A DNA stretch of 27,817 nucleotides from Pseudomonadota bacterium (GTDB taxonomy: Bacteria > Pseudomonadota > Alphaproteobacteria > Caulobacterales > Caulobacteraceae): positions 1-27,817 of the forward strand of contig JAEXKM010000132.1 of assembly GCA_023445705.1 (NCBI GenBank). The letters are read 5' to 3'. Shown here one piece after another: positions 1 to 8,025 of the stretch; the first letter of the stretch is position 1; each line of letters begins with the position of its first letter. The notes under the pieces are model-generated. The model ran no database searches. It saw only the letters and a program-made list of their open reading frames with translations, and had not been told where the DNA came from. The position numbers and the translations under genes were made by a program.

Positions 1-478
1 CGTTGTAGACGGGCGAGTTGTGCGCGGCGATCAGCCCGGCGATGGACGAGATGTTGATGATCGAGCCCGGCTGGCTCTGGCGCATGTACTTCAGGGCGTG
101 CTTGGTCCCGAGGAACACGGAGTCGACGTTCACGCTCATGACCAGCTTCCAGTCCTCGAAGGACAGCTGCTCGATATTGCCGCCGCGGCTGATCCCGGCG
201 TTGTTGACCAGGACCGATATGCCGCCCATGGCCGCGTCAGCCTCTTCGAGCGCGTAGATCCACTGGACTTCGCGGGTCACGTCGAGAGGGAAGGCGAAGG
301 CCGTCCCCTCCCCGAGCTCAGCGTTGATCTCGGCCGCGACCGCCTTGGCGCCGTCGTGATTGATGTCGGCGATCGAGACCTTGGCGCCCTCCGCCGCGAG
401 CTTTCGGGCCGCGGCGGCGCCGAGCCCTTGGGCTCCGCCGGAGATGAACGCCTTCTTGCCCTCGACTCGTCCGGCCAT
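1..478 (-). CDS. SDR-family oxidoreductase, partial (C-terminus off the left edge)
   Basis: The minus-strand reading frame opens with ATG at 478 and runs off position 1, giving 159 N-terminal residues of a classical short-chain dehydrogenase/reductase (normally about 250). Visible family marks in order are the Rossmann cofactor motif SGGAQGLG near residue 10, an acidic residue at the end of beta-2 (IADIN, typical of NAD preference), the NNAG motif, the catalytic serine in INISS and the catalytic tyrosine in SPVYN at the very edge; the partner lysine lies outside. An AAGGA ribosome site precedes the ATG. It is the last visible gene of a minus-strand operon, 19 nt downstream of the pterin dehydratase gene. 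The fold and NAD(P)-dependent oxidoreduction are sure; the substrate is unknown. Confidence 0.9.
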   Translation of the reverse strand, partial: MAGRVEGKKAFISGGAQGLGAAAARKLAAEGAKVSIADINHDGAKAVAAEINAELGEGTAFAFPLDVTREVQWIYALEEADAAMGGISVLVNNAGISRGGNIEQLSFEDWKLVMSVNVDSVFLGTKHALKYMRQSQPGSIINISSIAGLIAAHNSPVYN

Positions 479-497
479 GGTCCTTCTCCCGTGCTGT

Positions 498-809
498 CTA
501 GCCCTTCGCGCCACCTTCGAGGGCCGCGCCGTCCATGAAGGTCGCGAGCGCCACGTCCAGTTCCGTGACGCCGTCCGCGTCGTGGGTGGTCAGGATCACC
601 TCGACGCGATTGTAGACGTTGAACCACTCCGGATGGTGGTCAAGCTGCTCGGCCTTGATCGCGACCCGCGTCATGAAGCCGAAGGCGGCGTTGAAGTCGG
701 CGAACCGATAGGTCCGCGCGATCGCCTCGCGCGGATCGTCCTGCGCGCGCTGCCAGCCGGGCAGCTTGGCCAGGGCGGCCTCGGCCCCGATCCGCGAGGG
801 CCGGCTCAC
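498..809 (-). CDS. phhB: 4a-hydroxytetrahydrobiopterin dehydratase (pterin carbinolamine dehydratase)
   Basis: This 103-residue protein matches the size and core signature of the PCD/DCoH family: residues 54-61 read EQLDHHPE followed by WFNVYNRV and the TTHD segment with a third histidine near 76. These histidines bind and dehydrate 4a-hydroxytetrahydropterin, recycling the cofactor of aromatic amino acid hydroxylases in the cytoplasm. I chose the GTG at 809 because it overlaps the stop of the upstream HAD gene (GTGA) and gives the family length; a longer in-frame extension overlaps the HAD gene and has no family similarity. No phenylalanine hydroxylase is visible here, so the partner enzyme must lie elsewhere, and in many alphaproteobacteria the protein is a stand-alone gene. 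Confidence 0.93.
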   Translation of the reverse strand: MSRPSRIGAEAALAKLPGWQRAQDDPREAIARTYRFADFNAAFGFMTRVAIKAEQLDHHPEWFNVYNRVEVILTTHDADGVTELDVALATFMDGAALEGGAKG

Positions 810-1468
810 GCCAGCGCCTCTTCGTCCCCGAACACCAGGCCCGTCGCAGCCGACAGCTCGGCCAAGGTCTGGTCCACGTCCACGACCTTGATGGCGCGCA
901 TGCCCAGGGCCGCCGCCGGCTTGCAGTTGATGCCCAGGTCGTCGAGGTAGACGCAGGCGTCGGGCTTCACCGAGAGCGCCTCGCACATCATCAGGTAGAT
1001 CTTGGGGTCGGGCTTGCGGACGCCCGCCTTAGAGCTTTCGATGATGTGATCGAAGAGGGGCATGATCTGGCCCATGGCCCCGGCCGCGCGCTGCGGCGCG
1101 TCCGCGCCCGGGCTGTGGTGGGTCACCATGTTGTTGGTGATGCAGCCGACCTTGAAGTGCTGCTTGCAGGTCTTCAGCGCCTCGACCATCCGCGGGCGCA
1201 CCACGCCCGACAGCAGCGGCAGCACGTCCCGGCCCGGCACCGGATGGCCCAGCGCGGTGGATTCCTTGAGGAAAAGCTCATCGAAACCCTTGGCGTCGAC
1301 CTCGTTGCGCTCGAACAGCGCCCAGGCGTTGGTGTCCGGATCGGTGGCGTTGATCTTGCGGATCAGATCCCGCGGAAGTCCCTTCTCGGCTTCGTAGCGG
1401 TTGAAGGCCTCGAAGGGCGAGGAGGTGAAAACCCCGCCGAAATCCCAGATCACCGCTTCGACCGTCAT
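806..1468 (-). CDS. HAD-superfamily hydrolase (subfamily IA, epoxide-hydrolase-N-terminal/ACAD10-like)
   Basis: The 220-residue protein begins with the HAD motif I, WDFGGV, placing the nucleophilic aspartate at residue 9. The usual second Asp of DxD is Gly11, as in the phosphatase-like domains of soluble epoxide hydrolase and ACAD10. Motif II is the ITNN segment near residue 111, motif III is Lys152 in RKPDP, and motif IV is the Asp pair at 176-177 in YLDDLG. The rest is a small helical cap. It probably hydrolyses a phosphate ester or haloacid in the cytoplasm; the substrate cannot be read from sequence. It is the first gene of the minus-strand operon and its stop overlaps the pterin dehydratase start. 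No good ribosome site precedes the ATG. Confidence 0.85.
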   Translation of the reverse strand: MTVEAVIWDFGGVFTSSPFEAFNRYEAEKGLPRDLIRKINATDPDTNAWALFERNEVDAKGFDELFLKESTALGHPVPGRDVLPLLSGVVRPRMVEALKTCKQHFKVGCITNNMVTHHSPGADAPQRAAGAMGQIMPLFDHIIESSKAGVRKPDPKIYLMMCEALSVKPDACVYLDDLGINCKPAAALGMRAIKVVDVDQTLAELSAATGLVFGDEEALA

Positions 1469-1534
1469 GACTTAAACCCGTGTTTGAAACCACGCGGAAG
1501 CTAATGGGCGCGGGCCGACTTTGAAAGGCTCGCC

Positions 1535-1930
1535 GTGAACCGAGCGCGGAGCTATCAGAAGGGCATGCGCGCATACTTCTCCTTCATCCCGCGGCCGGTC
1601 CGCCTAGGCGTGTTCATCGCCGCCGTTGCGGTGATCCTCTACATGACGCTGGCGCCCAACAAGGACGTGCCGGGCTCGGAGATGATCTGGGACAAGGCCG
1701 CCCACTCCATCGCCTTCGGCCTGCTGGTCGTCGTCGGCCTGCTGATGTCCACCCACCGGCGCTGGGCGGTGGTGCTGGCGGTGCTGGGCCTTGGGATCGC
1801 GATCGAGATCGCCCAGGGACTGATGCCATACGGGCGCCAGGGTGACTGGCGCGACGCCCTGGCCGACGCCATCGGAGTGGGCGTCGGCGTCGTCGTCTGG
1901 GCCATAGCCCGGCGGTTCAAGCCCAGATGA
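1535..1930 (+). CDS. VanZ-like family membrane protein
   Basis: A 131-residue integral membrane protein with about four hydrophobic segments. The VanZ-like pattern is clear: a DKAAHSIAFG segment after the first helix pair, an EIAQG motif in the third helix and a GDWRDALADAIG segment before the last helix. VanZ proteins alter teicoplanin sensitivity in enterococci by an unsettled mechanism, and most proteobacterial relatives are uncharacterised. The start is the GTG at 1535, preceded at a suitable distance by AAGG; an ATG at 1565 is an alternative that would remove ten residues. The stop overlaps the ATG of the following DUF3445 gene (ATGA at 1927-1930), so the two genes are probably translationally coupled. 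Confidence 0.85.
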   Translation: MNRARSYQKGMRAYFSFIPRPVRLGVFIAAVAVILYMTLAPNKDVPGSEMIWDKAAHSIAFGLLVVVGLLMSTHRRWAVVLAVLGLGIAIEIAQGLMPYGRQGDWRDALADAIGVGVGVVVWAIARRFKPR

Positions 1931-2737
1931 CCATCCGGCACGCCCCCTACGCCGAGGCCGCCGACTTCACCATCGGACTGAAGCCGATTGGGGAGGCGGA
2001 CTGGCTCGAAGGGGGTGAAGCCGGATCCCGCGGCCCGCAAGGACCGGCTGCTGGCCACGCACCGCGACGTCGTCTGGGGCGAGCGCCCAGGATCGCGGCC
2101 GGGCCAGGAAGAGGCGCTGGAATTGGTCGAGGCGGCCGTCGGCCCGCTGGCGCGAGGCGACCTCCCTCCCCTCTGCGCGGCCGCCAGGGGGCTCGCCGAC
2201 GACCTCGTCCTGATGGAAAAGGGCGAGGGCGGCTGGGCCGTCTCGGCCATCTCGCTCTGCGCGCCGAGCTTCTTTTCGGTTCCAGACGTCCTGGGGCGAG
2301 CCCTGGCGGAGATCCACCAGCCTGTGAACGGCTTCTCCGAGCGGTTCCTCGGCCGCGTCGTGCGGATTTTCGACGGCTTGCGCCCCGGCCTCATCCTCGA
2401 GCGGCGAAACTGGAGCGTCGCCAATTCGGACCAGGCGTTCATGCCCGATCCAGGCCCCATGCGTGGCCGGATCACCGGGATCGACCCTGCGGCGGCCGGC
2501 CACGAGCTGTTCGTGCGGGTCGAACGCCAGACCCTGCGCCGACTGCCGCGGACCGGCGGCGCCCTCTTCACGATCCGGGTCTGGCTGCATCCGCTGGACG
2601 ACCTGGCCGCAGAACCCGAACGCCTGGCGGCCTTCGCCCGCGCCTGGCGGACGGCGACGCCGGAGTTCCGCGCCTACAAGCGGCTCGCGCCCTATGATGG
2701 GCTGGTCGAGGCGTTCCTGGGCCGGCTGGGCGCCTAG
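1927..2737 (+). pseudogene. DUF3445 / heme-dependent oxidative N-demethylase-like gene with a one-base frameshift
   Basis: The N-terminal part (MTIRHAPYAEAADFTIGL, then ADWLEG) reads in one frame from 1927, and the rest (from VKPDPAARKD to the stop at 2737) reads in the next frame. Both parts belong to one protein of the DUF3445 family, which includes the alpha subunit of heme-dependent oxidative N-demethylase. The break falls in a run of five G at 2011-2015; removing one G restores a continuous protein of 269 residues with no other stop. The gene is therefore a young pseudogene, a sequencing error, or phase-variable. Downstream parts such as SLCAPSFFS, IHQPVN and RRNWSV look undegraded. The start overlaps the VanZ-like stop, and the end overlaps the convergent response regulator stop by three bases within CTAG. 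Confidence 0.8.
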
Positions 2738-3426
2738 GCCTCGTCCTCGGGGGTCAGTCGGTAGCCGATGCCCGGCTCGGTGAGCAGTATGCGCGGCGTC
2801 GAGGGCTCTTCCTCGATCTTTTGCCGGAGCTGGGCGACCAGCACGCGGACGAACTGCGTATCGACCTGGGCGTTCGGCCCCCAGACGGCGGCGATGAGCT
2901 GCCGATGGGTGACCACCCGGCCGCCATAGCGAGCGAGCGTCTTGAGCAGATCGTATTCCCTCGGCGTCAGTCGAACCTCGTCGCCCAGCAGCCTTACCTG
3001 CCGGGTCGCGAAGTTCACTTCCAGGTCGCCGCTGCGGAACATCGCATTGGCTGAGAAGCGCCGCTCGCGCCCGCGCAGCGCGGCCCGAATGCGCGCCAGC
3101 AACTCGCCGACCGCGAAGGGCTTGTTGATGAAGTCGTCGGCGCCCAAGTCCAGGGCGGCGATCTTCTCGTGTTCTAGGTCGCGGGCCGAGAGCACCAGGA
3201 TCGGCGCCTCGGACCACTCGCGGATGCGCGCGATCACCTCCTTGCCGTCCATATCCGGCAGGCCGAGGTCGAGGATCACCACGTCGCAGATCTCGCTGGC
3301 CAGATGTGACAGGGCCTCGCCTCCCGTTTCGGCGGTGGTGACCGAATAGTCGGCGGCCGCGAGCGCAGGCTTGAGCGCCCTGAGAATCTGTTGCTCGTCG
3401 TCGACGAGGAGCAGGCTCGCGCTCAT
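2734..3426 (-). CDS. kdpE: OmpR/PhoB-family response regulator, KdpE-like
   Basis: The 230-residue protein has an N-terminal receiver domain with the acidic pair at residues 9-10 (VDDE), the phospho-acceptor Asp53 in ILDLGLPDMDG, the switch Ser80 and Lys102 in INKPF. A winged-helix DNA-binding domain follows from about 130 (LTPREYDLLKTLARYGGRVV, ending GIGYRL). The overall wording is that of KdpE, which controls potassium uptake. Its ATG overlaps the stop of the KdpD-like kinase (ATGA), so the pair is one transcript. There is no kdpFABC next to it, so the target may be elsewhere or different; the assignment as KdpE is by similarity only. Confidence 0.85.
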   Translation of the reverse strand: MSASLLLVDDEQQILRALKPALAAADYSVTTAETGGEALSHLASEICDVVILDLGLPDMDGKEVIARIREWSEAPILVLSARDLEHEKIAALDLGADDFINKPFAVGELLARIRAALRGRERRFSANAMFRSGDLEVNFATRQVRLLGDEVRLTPREYDLLKTLARYGGRVVTHRQLIAAVWGPNAQVDTQFVRVLVAQLRQKIEEEPSTPRILLTEPGIGYRLTPEDEA

Positions 3427-4859
3427 GGGTTGGCTCCTTCGTTCAGAACCAGCGTCACCACCAGGCCCGGACCCTCCGACTGAGCGCGGGCCGTGACGTG
3501 GCCGCCCATGGCCTCGACGAAACCGCGTGCGATGGAGAGGCCAAGGCCCGCGCCTTGCTGGCTGGAGGTCGAGGCGGCGCGGTAGAATTTCTCGAAAATC
3601 ATCGGCAGATCCGCTTCGGGCACGCCGGGACCGTGGTCGGCGATCTCGATCGCCACCTGCGATCCTTCGCGCCGAAGGGTGATCTCGGCCTTGCCATGGG
3701 CGAAGCGTACGGCGTTCTCGACCACGTTTGCGAGAGCCTGTTCCAGAAGGATCGGGTCGCCGAGGGCGAACAGGTCCTCGCTCGGCGCATGGACGACGAA
3801 GTCGGCGCCGGCCCGGCGCAGGCGCTGAACGACGCGGCCGATCACCTCCCCCAGGCCAAAGCTCACCGTCTCGATGGTCAGCGCGCCGGATTCCAGCCGT
3901 GTCATGTTGAGCAGGTTGCCGACGAAGGCGTTCAGGCGTTCGGCCTCTTCCTGAATGGTCAGAATGAGGTCGTCGCGCACGGCGCGATCGAAGCGTTCGC
4001 CGAACTCCCGCAGGCTGGTCGCCGAGGCCAGGATCGCCGCCAACGGCGTACGCAGGTCGTGGGAGATCGAGGACAGCAGCGCGTTGCGCAGCGCCTCGGT
4101 CTGGGCGCGGGTCTCCATCTCCGCCCGCTCGGCCGCCAACCGGGATCGCATGATGGCGGCCGCGGCCATATCGACCAGCACTGCGATCATGCGGTCGTCG
4201 TCATTGAGCGGGATCGCCCCGCGTTTCCAGGCCACGACACCCAGCAGCCGGGAATCCGTTCGGAGCGCCCGCAAGCGCCAGCCGGGCGCAGCGTGAGTGG
4301 CATGGCTGCTCATGGCCTGTTGGAGGGCCTCGGGCGGCGGCGCGCCGGCCGGCCCGGCCTCTCCCTCGTCGATGACCATGGCTTCGTGTCCGGCGTCGCC
4401 GATCCGGTGGACCAGCGCCTGGCGAATGGCCTGTTCGTCCTCGAGCGCCGAGAACTCCTCGCTGGCGCGGAACAGGGCCGAGGAGACCCTGGCCCTCGCC
4501 TCGGCGTCGGTCTGGGCTTCGCGCAGCCGACCGGCCAGGCCGCCGGTCAGCACCGCCACCCCAAGGAAGACGATCAGCACCAGGACGTCCTCGGCCGAGT
4601 TCATGGTGAACTCGAAGCGCGGCTCCACGAGGTAGATGTCATAGACGACGAAGGCGATGGCGGCGGCGAAATAGGCCGGGCCGCGGCCCAAGGCCACGGC
4701 AGAGACCAGCACCGCGGCCAGGAACACCATCGAGAGGCGGTCGGTGTCGAAGACGCGGTAAATAATCTCGGCCGCGGCGGTGGAGAGAGCCACCAGGCCA
4801 AGGGCCGCGCCATAGCGCCACGCGCCCCTCGGAGACTTGACTATCCAATCCCGCGCCAT
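3423..4859 (-). CDS. kdpD: KdpD-like sensor histidine kinase lacking the N-terminal Kdp/USP domains
   Basis: The protein corresponds to the C-terminal half of KdpD. It has a DUF4118 block of closely spaced transmembrane helices in the first 110 residues, a short coiled linker, a degenerate GAF-like region, a HisKA domain with the H-box SSISHDLRTPL, and an HATPase domain with N (NVVENAVRFA), G1 (DHGPGVP) and G2 (GAGLGLSIA) boxes. Full KdpD is near 890 residues; this one is 478 and lacks the N-terminal KdpD sensor and universal-stress-protein domains. I place the start at the ATG at 4859, preceded by AAGGA at good spacing, rather than the upstream GTG at 4973. It is cotranscribed with the response regulator. 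Confidence 0.85.
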   Translation of the reverse strand: MARDWIVKSPRGAWRYGAALGLVALSTAAAEIIYRVFDTDRLSMVFLAAVLVSAVALGRGPAYFAAAIAFVVYDIYLVEPRFEFTMNSAEDVLVLIVFLGVAVLTGGLAGRLREAQTDAEARARVSSALFRASEEFSALEDEQAIRQALVHRIGDAGHEAMVIDEGEAGPAGAPPPEALQQAMSSHATHAAPGWRLRALRTDSRLLGVVAWKRGAIPLNDDDRMIAVLVDMAAAAIMRSRLAAERAEMETRAQTEALRNALLSSISHDLRTPLAAILASATSLREFGERFDRAVRDDLILTIQEEAERLNAFVGNLLNMTRLESGALTIETVSFGLGEVIGRVVQRLRRAGADFVVHAPSEDLFALGDPILLEQALANVVENAVRFAHGKAEITLRREGSQVAIEIADHGPGVPEADLPMIFEKFYRAASTSSQQGAGLGLSIARGFVEAMGGHVTARAQSEGPGLVVTLVLNEGANP

Positions 4860-4990
4860 GCGGATCCTTGCAAAGCGGGGCGTCGGCGGCGTTTCACCAG
4901 TCCGTGGGAACCCCAGGCTCGAAGTGGGAGACAAGCGAGGCCGCCGACGGGACAACCTTGGCCTTACCCACAAGTTTGTTCAATTATGCC

Positions 4991-5030
4991 AAGTTTATAC
5001 GGCCGGGCGCGCGGCGATGCTTATAAACTT
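4991..5030. promoter_or_regulatory. Inverted repeat in the kdpD / oxygenase divergent promoter region
   Basis: The arms AAGTTTATA (4991-4999) and TATAAACTT (5022-5030) are perfect inverted repeats separated by 22 bp, so their centres are about three helical turns apart. They lie in an AT-rich patch between the divergent kinase and oxygenase genes. The arms contain TTTATA, which resembles half of the known E. coli KdpE site (TTTATA and TTTACA half-sites). That makes autoregulation by the KdpE-like protein plausible, but it is inference. Confidence 0.4.
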
Positions 5031-5073
5031 CTTATGCTTGGCGGATAGGGTCTCCAGCGCGACTTAGCGCGTC

Positions 5074-6141
5074 ATGAGGCTCTCTCCCGGCCAAGCGGCC
5101 CCCTGGTTTTCAGCGCCGACGCCTACGAACCCGACCTTCGCCTTCTCCAGCGTGGCGGGGCGCTATGTCCTGGTCGCCTGCCTGCCTCACGACGAAGACG
5201 GCCGCAAGGCGGCCTTGGCCGCCATGGCTGCGCACCAGTCCCTGTTCGACGAAACCCACCTGCTGGCGTTCGCGGTGATCCGCGACCAGGAGTCGATCAG
5301 CCGCGCCAAGGATCGACGCGGTATTCGCTGGTTCCTCGACGCCGACGGCGAAGTCAGTCGACTGTTCGGCGCGCTTGGTCCGGATGGCGCGGAGCGTCCG
5401 CTGTGGGTGATCCTCGACCCCACCCTGCGCGTCCTTGCCCTGGGCGAGATGGGCGACACCGCGCGGGTGTTTTCCATCCTGCGCAGCCTGCCTCATCCCA
5501 ACGACCATGCCGGCGTCCCGATACATGCGCCGGTGCTGATCGTGCCGCGGGTCTTCGAACCTGCGCTGTGTCGGCGGCTCATCGACTTCTACGAGGCCGA
5601 GGGCGGCGTACGCTCGGGCGTGATGCGCGAAGTCGACGGCAAGACGGTCGGCGTGCTCGACAGCTTCAAGAGCCGGCGTGACGCGCATGTGAGGGACGAC
5701 GCCTTCCAAGCCGAGCTCCGCAACCGCATCCAGGTTCGGCTGCTGCGCCAGATCACCAATGCTTTCCAGTTCGAGGCCACGCGCATCGAGCGCTATGTGG
5801 TGGCGTGCTACGACGCGCAGGAAGGCGGCTACTTCCGCCCTCACCGTGACAACACGACCGCCGGCACGGCGCATCGCAAGTTCGCCTGTTCGATCAACCT
5901 GAACGCCGAGGAGTTCGAGGGCGGAGACCTTCGGTTTCCCGAATTCGGATCACAGACCTACCGGCCGCCGACCGGCGGAGCCGTGGTCTTCTCATGCTCG
6001 CTGTTGCATGAGGCGACGCCGGTGACCCGTGGTCGTCGGTACGCGTTCCTGCCCTTCTTTTACGACCAGGCGGGCGCCGACGTGCGCGAGCAGAACCTGC
6101 ACAAGCTGGTCCTGCCGGAAACCGAACCGGCGGAGTCCTGA
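5074..6141 (+). CDS. Redoxin-like / 2-oxoglutarate-Fe(II) oxygenase (prolyl-4-hydroxylase type) fusion
   Basis: Residues 1-140 have a thioredoxin-fold, AhpC/TSA-like layout (PGQAAPWF start, FLDADGEVSRLFG, PLWVILDPTLRVL). The peroxidatic cysteine expected after the VACLPHD strand is missing, so this half is probably not an active peroxidase. Residues 155-335 form a P4H-type dioxygenase: the HxD iron ligands are His257 and Asp259 (FRPHRDN), the distal ligand is His312 (SLLHEATPV), and Arg321 or Arg322 would bind the 2-oxoglutarate carboxylate. The expected chemistry is Fe(II)/2OG-dependent hydroxylation of a protein or small substrate in the cytoplasm; no signal peptide is seen. It diverges from the KdpD-like gene and stands alone. 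Confidence 0.88.
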   Translation: MRLSPGQAAPWFSAPTPTNPTFAFSSVAGRYVLVACLPHDEDGRKAALAAMAAHQSLFDETHLLAFAVIRDQESISRAKDRRGIRWFLDADGEVSRLFGALGPDGAERPLWVILDPTLRVLALGEMGDTARVFSILRSLPHPNDHAGVPIHAPVLIVPRVFEPALCRRLIDFYEAEGGVRSGVMREVDGKTVGVLDSFKSRRDAHVRDDAFQAELRNRIQVRLLRQITNAFQFEATRIERYVVACYDAQEGGYFRPHRDNTTAGTAHRKFACSINLNAEEFEGGDLRFPEFGSQTYRPPTGGAVVFSCSLLHEATPVTRGRRYAFLPFFYDQAGADVREQNLHKLVLPETEPAES

Positions 6142-6549
6142 GCGCTTAGGCGCGCCCCCGCGCAGGGCACGCCCGGGTGGCGCCGCTCACGCACGAAAAA
6201 TGACCAAAAAGCGGCCGCCCCGCCTTGTGTAGGGGCTTCCTGATAATTTTTCGGGCCCCGCCGCCTGGTGGCCATCTGCGGTGAAGCTGTGCGACCGCCA
6301 GTAGATTCTAGCGGCTCGAATACTGATTTCCGACGCTTAGTTCGCGTTATGGGGGAATTAATTACTCTCTCAACGGTCAAGCCTGTTTGGCGCGGCCGTT
6401 TGTGACTCGGCGTCATCTTGACGATGTGGCGAAATTCTGTCCCGCCGGAACGTGGTTGATATTTACTTAACTCCAGGTTTGGCGTATCAGCGATATTGAA
6501 GGCGGCCGCGCTCGGCGACTGTCAGCAAACGTGGTGAGGGGCTATCCCT
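6142..6549. other. Intergenic region before the PEP-CTERM gene
   Basis: About 400 bp without a convincing gene. It becomes AT-richer toward 6340-6490 than the coding DNA around it, as expected of a promoter region for the secreted protein that follows. An 8-bp inverted repeat, CGAAAAAT at 6194-6201 and ATTTTTCG at 6246-6253, is separated by 44 bp and I assign it no function. A TTGACG at 6418-6423 could be a -35, but I see no convincing -10 at the right distance. Confidence 0.4.
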
Positions 6550-7218
6550 ATGAATAAGCTTCTGAAAGCGGCCGCAGTGGCCGCGGTTGCCAGCTTTGCC
6601 GTGGCGGGGTCGGCGAACGCGGTTTCGTGGTCTAAGGTCGACGGACCGTATTCGGCTCCGCTTGGCGAGGCCGTCGTCCATAACTTTGAACCTGGTGACG
6701 CTCCGGTTCTGACCGGTGACTTTGCGATCGTTACTGGCTCGCTCCAGAACGTCTACCAAAAGCCGCTCGGCGATAATACGACCTATCTGGTCATACCAGG
6801 TGACGGCTCGAGCAGCGGCTCGGCGACCCTCGATCTCACCGGTCCGCTGACCGGGAAGGTGACGAACGGCCTGAGCTTCTACTGGGGTTCGGTTGACACC
6901 TACAACAAGCTCGAAGTTCTGAGCCGCACTGGCGCGCTCATGGCGACGATCACCGGCGCGGATCTCGGCGCGCTGGCCTTCGGCAGCGGGACTAATCCCA
7001 ACGCGAACGTCCTTTTCCACTTGACGTTCACGGGCTCCGAAAAGGCGGACTTCGGCAAGCTTGTGTTCACCTCGACCCAGAAGGCCTTCGAAGTCGACCA
7101 CTTCACCATCAGCACCAGCGCCGTGCCGGAACCGGCCACCTGGGCGATGATGATCGCGGGCTTCGGTCTCGCCGGCGCGGCGATCCGTCGCCGTCGGACG
7201 GGCTTCGTGGCGGCCTAA
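6550..7218 (+). CDS. PEPxxWA-CTERM sorting-domain secreted protein
   Basis: The 222-residue protein has an N-terminal Sec signal peptide (MNKLLKAAAVAAVASFAVAG, cleavage after SANA), a beta-rich Ser/Thr/Gly body without recognised catalytic motifs, and a textbook C-terminal sorting signal: VPEPATWAMMIAGFGLAG, a short hydrophobic helix, then the basic tail IRRRR. This is the PEPxxWA subtype found in sphingomonads and Caulobacterales. Known biology of the family predicts export, processing by exosortase/archaeosortase-like machinery and a role in extracellular matrix or biofilm. It sits alone and is followed by a strong terminator. The specific function is unknown. Confidence 0.92.
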   Translation: MNKLLKAAAVAAVASFAVAGSANAVSWSKVDGPYSAPLGEAVVHNFEPGDAPVLTGDFAIVTGSLQNVYQKPLGDNTTYLVIPGDGSSSGSATLDLTGPLTGKVTNGLSFYWGSVDTYNKLEVLSRTGALMATITGADLGALAFGSGTNPNANVLFHLTFTGSEKADFGKLVFTSTQKAFEVDHFTISTSAVPEPATWAMMIAGFGLAGAAIRRRRTGFVAA

Positions 7219-7243
7219 GCGACAACGACGACAGACTGGAAAG

Positions 7244-7274
7244 CCGGCGGGCTCATCCCCGCCGGTTTTTCTTT
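7244..7274 (+). terminator. Rho-independent terminator after the PEP-CTERM gene
   Basis: Arms CCGGCGGG (7244-7251) and CCCGCCGG (7258-7265) form a perfect 8-bp GC stem with a 6-nt loop, followed directly by TTTTTCTTT. It starts 25 bp after the stop codon. Confidence 0.9.
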
Positions 7275-7340
7275 GCCCGCTTGCCGAGCGGGACGCGGGC
7301 TGCAAGCTTGCGCGGCTTGGCTCAAAGACGGGGCGTTCAG

Positions 7341-7787
7341 TTGCTGATCCGCCGCGCGACCCTCCAGGACGCGCTCGACATTCTCCGGTGGCGCAACGAT
7401 CCGCTGACGCGGTCGATGTCGCGTGACACCACGATCATCGACGCCGATGCGCACCTAGCCTGGTTCGCCAGGGCGCTGGAAGATCCCTCGCGTCTGATTC
7501 TGGTGGCCGAAGCCGCAGGCGAAAAGCTCGGCATGGCGCGGTTCGATGAGGCCGGCGGCCGCTGGGAGGCCAATATCAACCTCGCCCCGGAGGCCCGAGG
7601 CCGCGGCCTGGGCGCGCCGCTGCTGCAGGCGGCGCTCGGCGTCTTCGCCGAGGTCTGGCCGACGATGGCCGTGGAGGCGGAAATCCGCCCCGAGAACACC
7701 GCCAGCATCCGCATTTTCGAAAGCTCAGGCTTTCGCCCGCTACCCCCGCGAGGGGACCTGCTTCGCTATGTTTGGTTAGGGACCTGA
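7341..7787 (+). CDS. GNAT-family N-acetyltransferase
   Basis: The 148-residue protein opens with LLIRRATLQDALDILRWRNDP, the beginning of many RimJ/PseH-like acetyltransferases, and carries the acetyl-CoA pyrophosphate loop as ARGRGLGAPLL near residues 86-96, followed by the late-fold segment ENTASIRIFESSGF. It would transfer an acetyl group from acetyl-CoA to an amine in the cytoplasm; the W-RND opening is also seen in sugar-amine acetyltransferases, but the substrate cannot be told. I chose the TTG at 7341 because it sits just before the conserved first strand with a GGGGCG stretch upstream; a further TTG at 7281 would add 20 residues that overlap the region just after the terminator. It is the last gene with the chromosomal flavour of the left part. 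Confidence 0.82.
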   Translation: MLIRRATLQDALDILRWRNDPLTRSMSRDTTIIDADAHLAWFARALEDPSRLILVAEAAGEKLGMARFDEAGGRWEANINLAPEARGRGLGAPLLQAALGVFAEVWPTMAVEAEIRPENTASIRIFESSGFRPLPPRGDLLRYVWLGT

Positions 7788-8025
7788 AGAGAGGTCTCTG
7801 GCGCCCCGCACCGGACAAACATAACGAATATGTCTCGCCGTTTGCGCTACTATAGGGCTGCCATAGAACGCCGACTATCGACCTAAACCGTCTTTCCCCG
7901 CTGACAACACTGTGAGGCCGGAAGGAGCCGGCACGCCGCGCGTGTAGGCTGCCAGGGCGTTGAGCAAGGTCGAGCCGCCAAGGCGAAGCGCTGGCAAAAA
8001 CAAGCGGCGGCGGCCATCGGCGGCC
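7788..8025. other. Gene-free junction between chromosomal-type and accessory DNA
   Basis: Nothing convincing is encoded here. Short minus-strand frames exist (for example 7875-8183) but match no family I recognise and overlap the amidohydrolase start. The stretch is bounded on the left by genes of the resident type and on the right by the first repeated promoter box, so any boundary of the accessory block should be here. I found no att-like direct repeat or tRNA. Confidence 0.35.

Noticed and set aside
3498..5048. Plus-strand open frame of 516 codons opposite the KdpD-like gene
   Set aside because: It mirrors the kinase frame, has no family-like motifs, and is an effect of high GC at third positions.
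6194..6253. CGAAAAAT / ATTTTTCG inverted repeat upstream of the PEP-CTERM gene
   Set aside because: Short arms with a 44-bp loop in an AT-rich patch; likely chance, with no gene-linked spacing.
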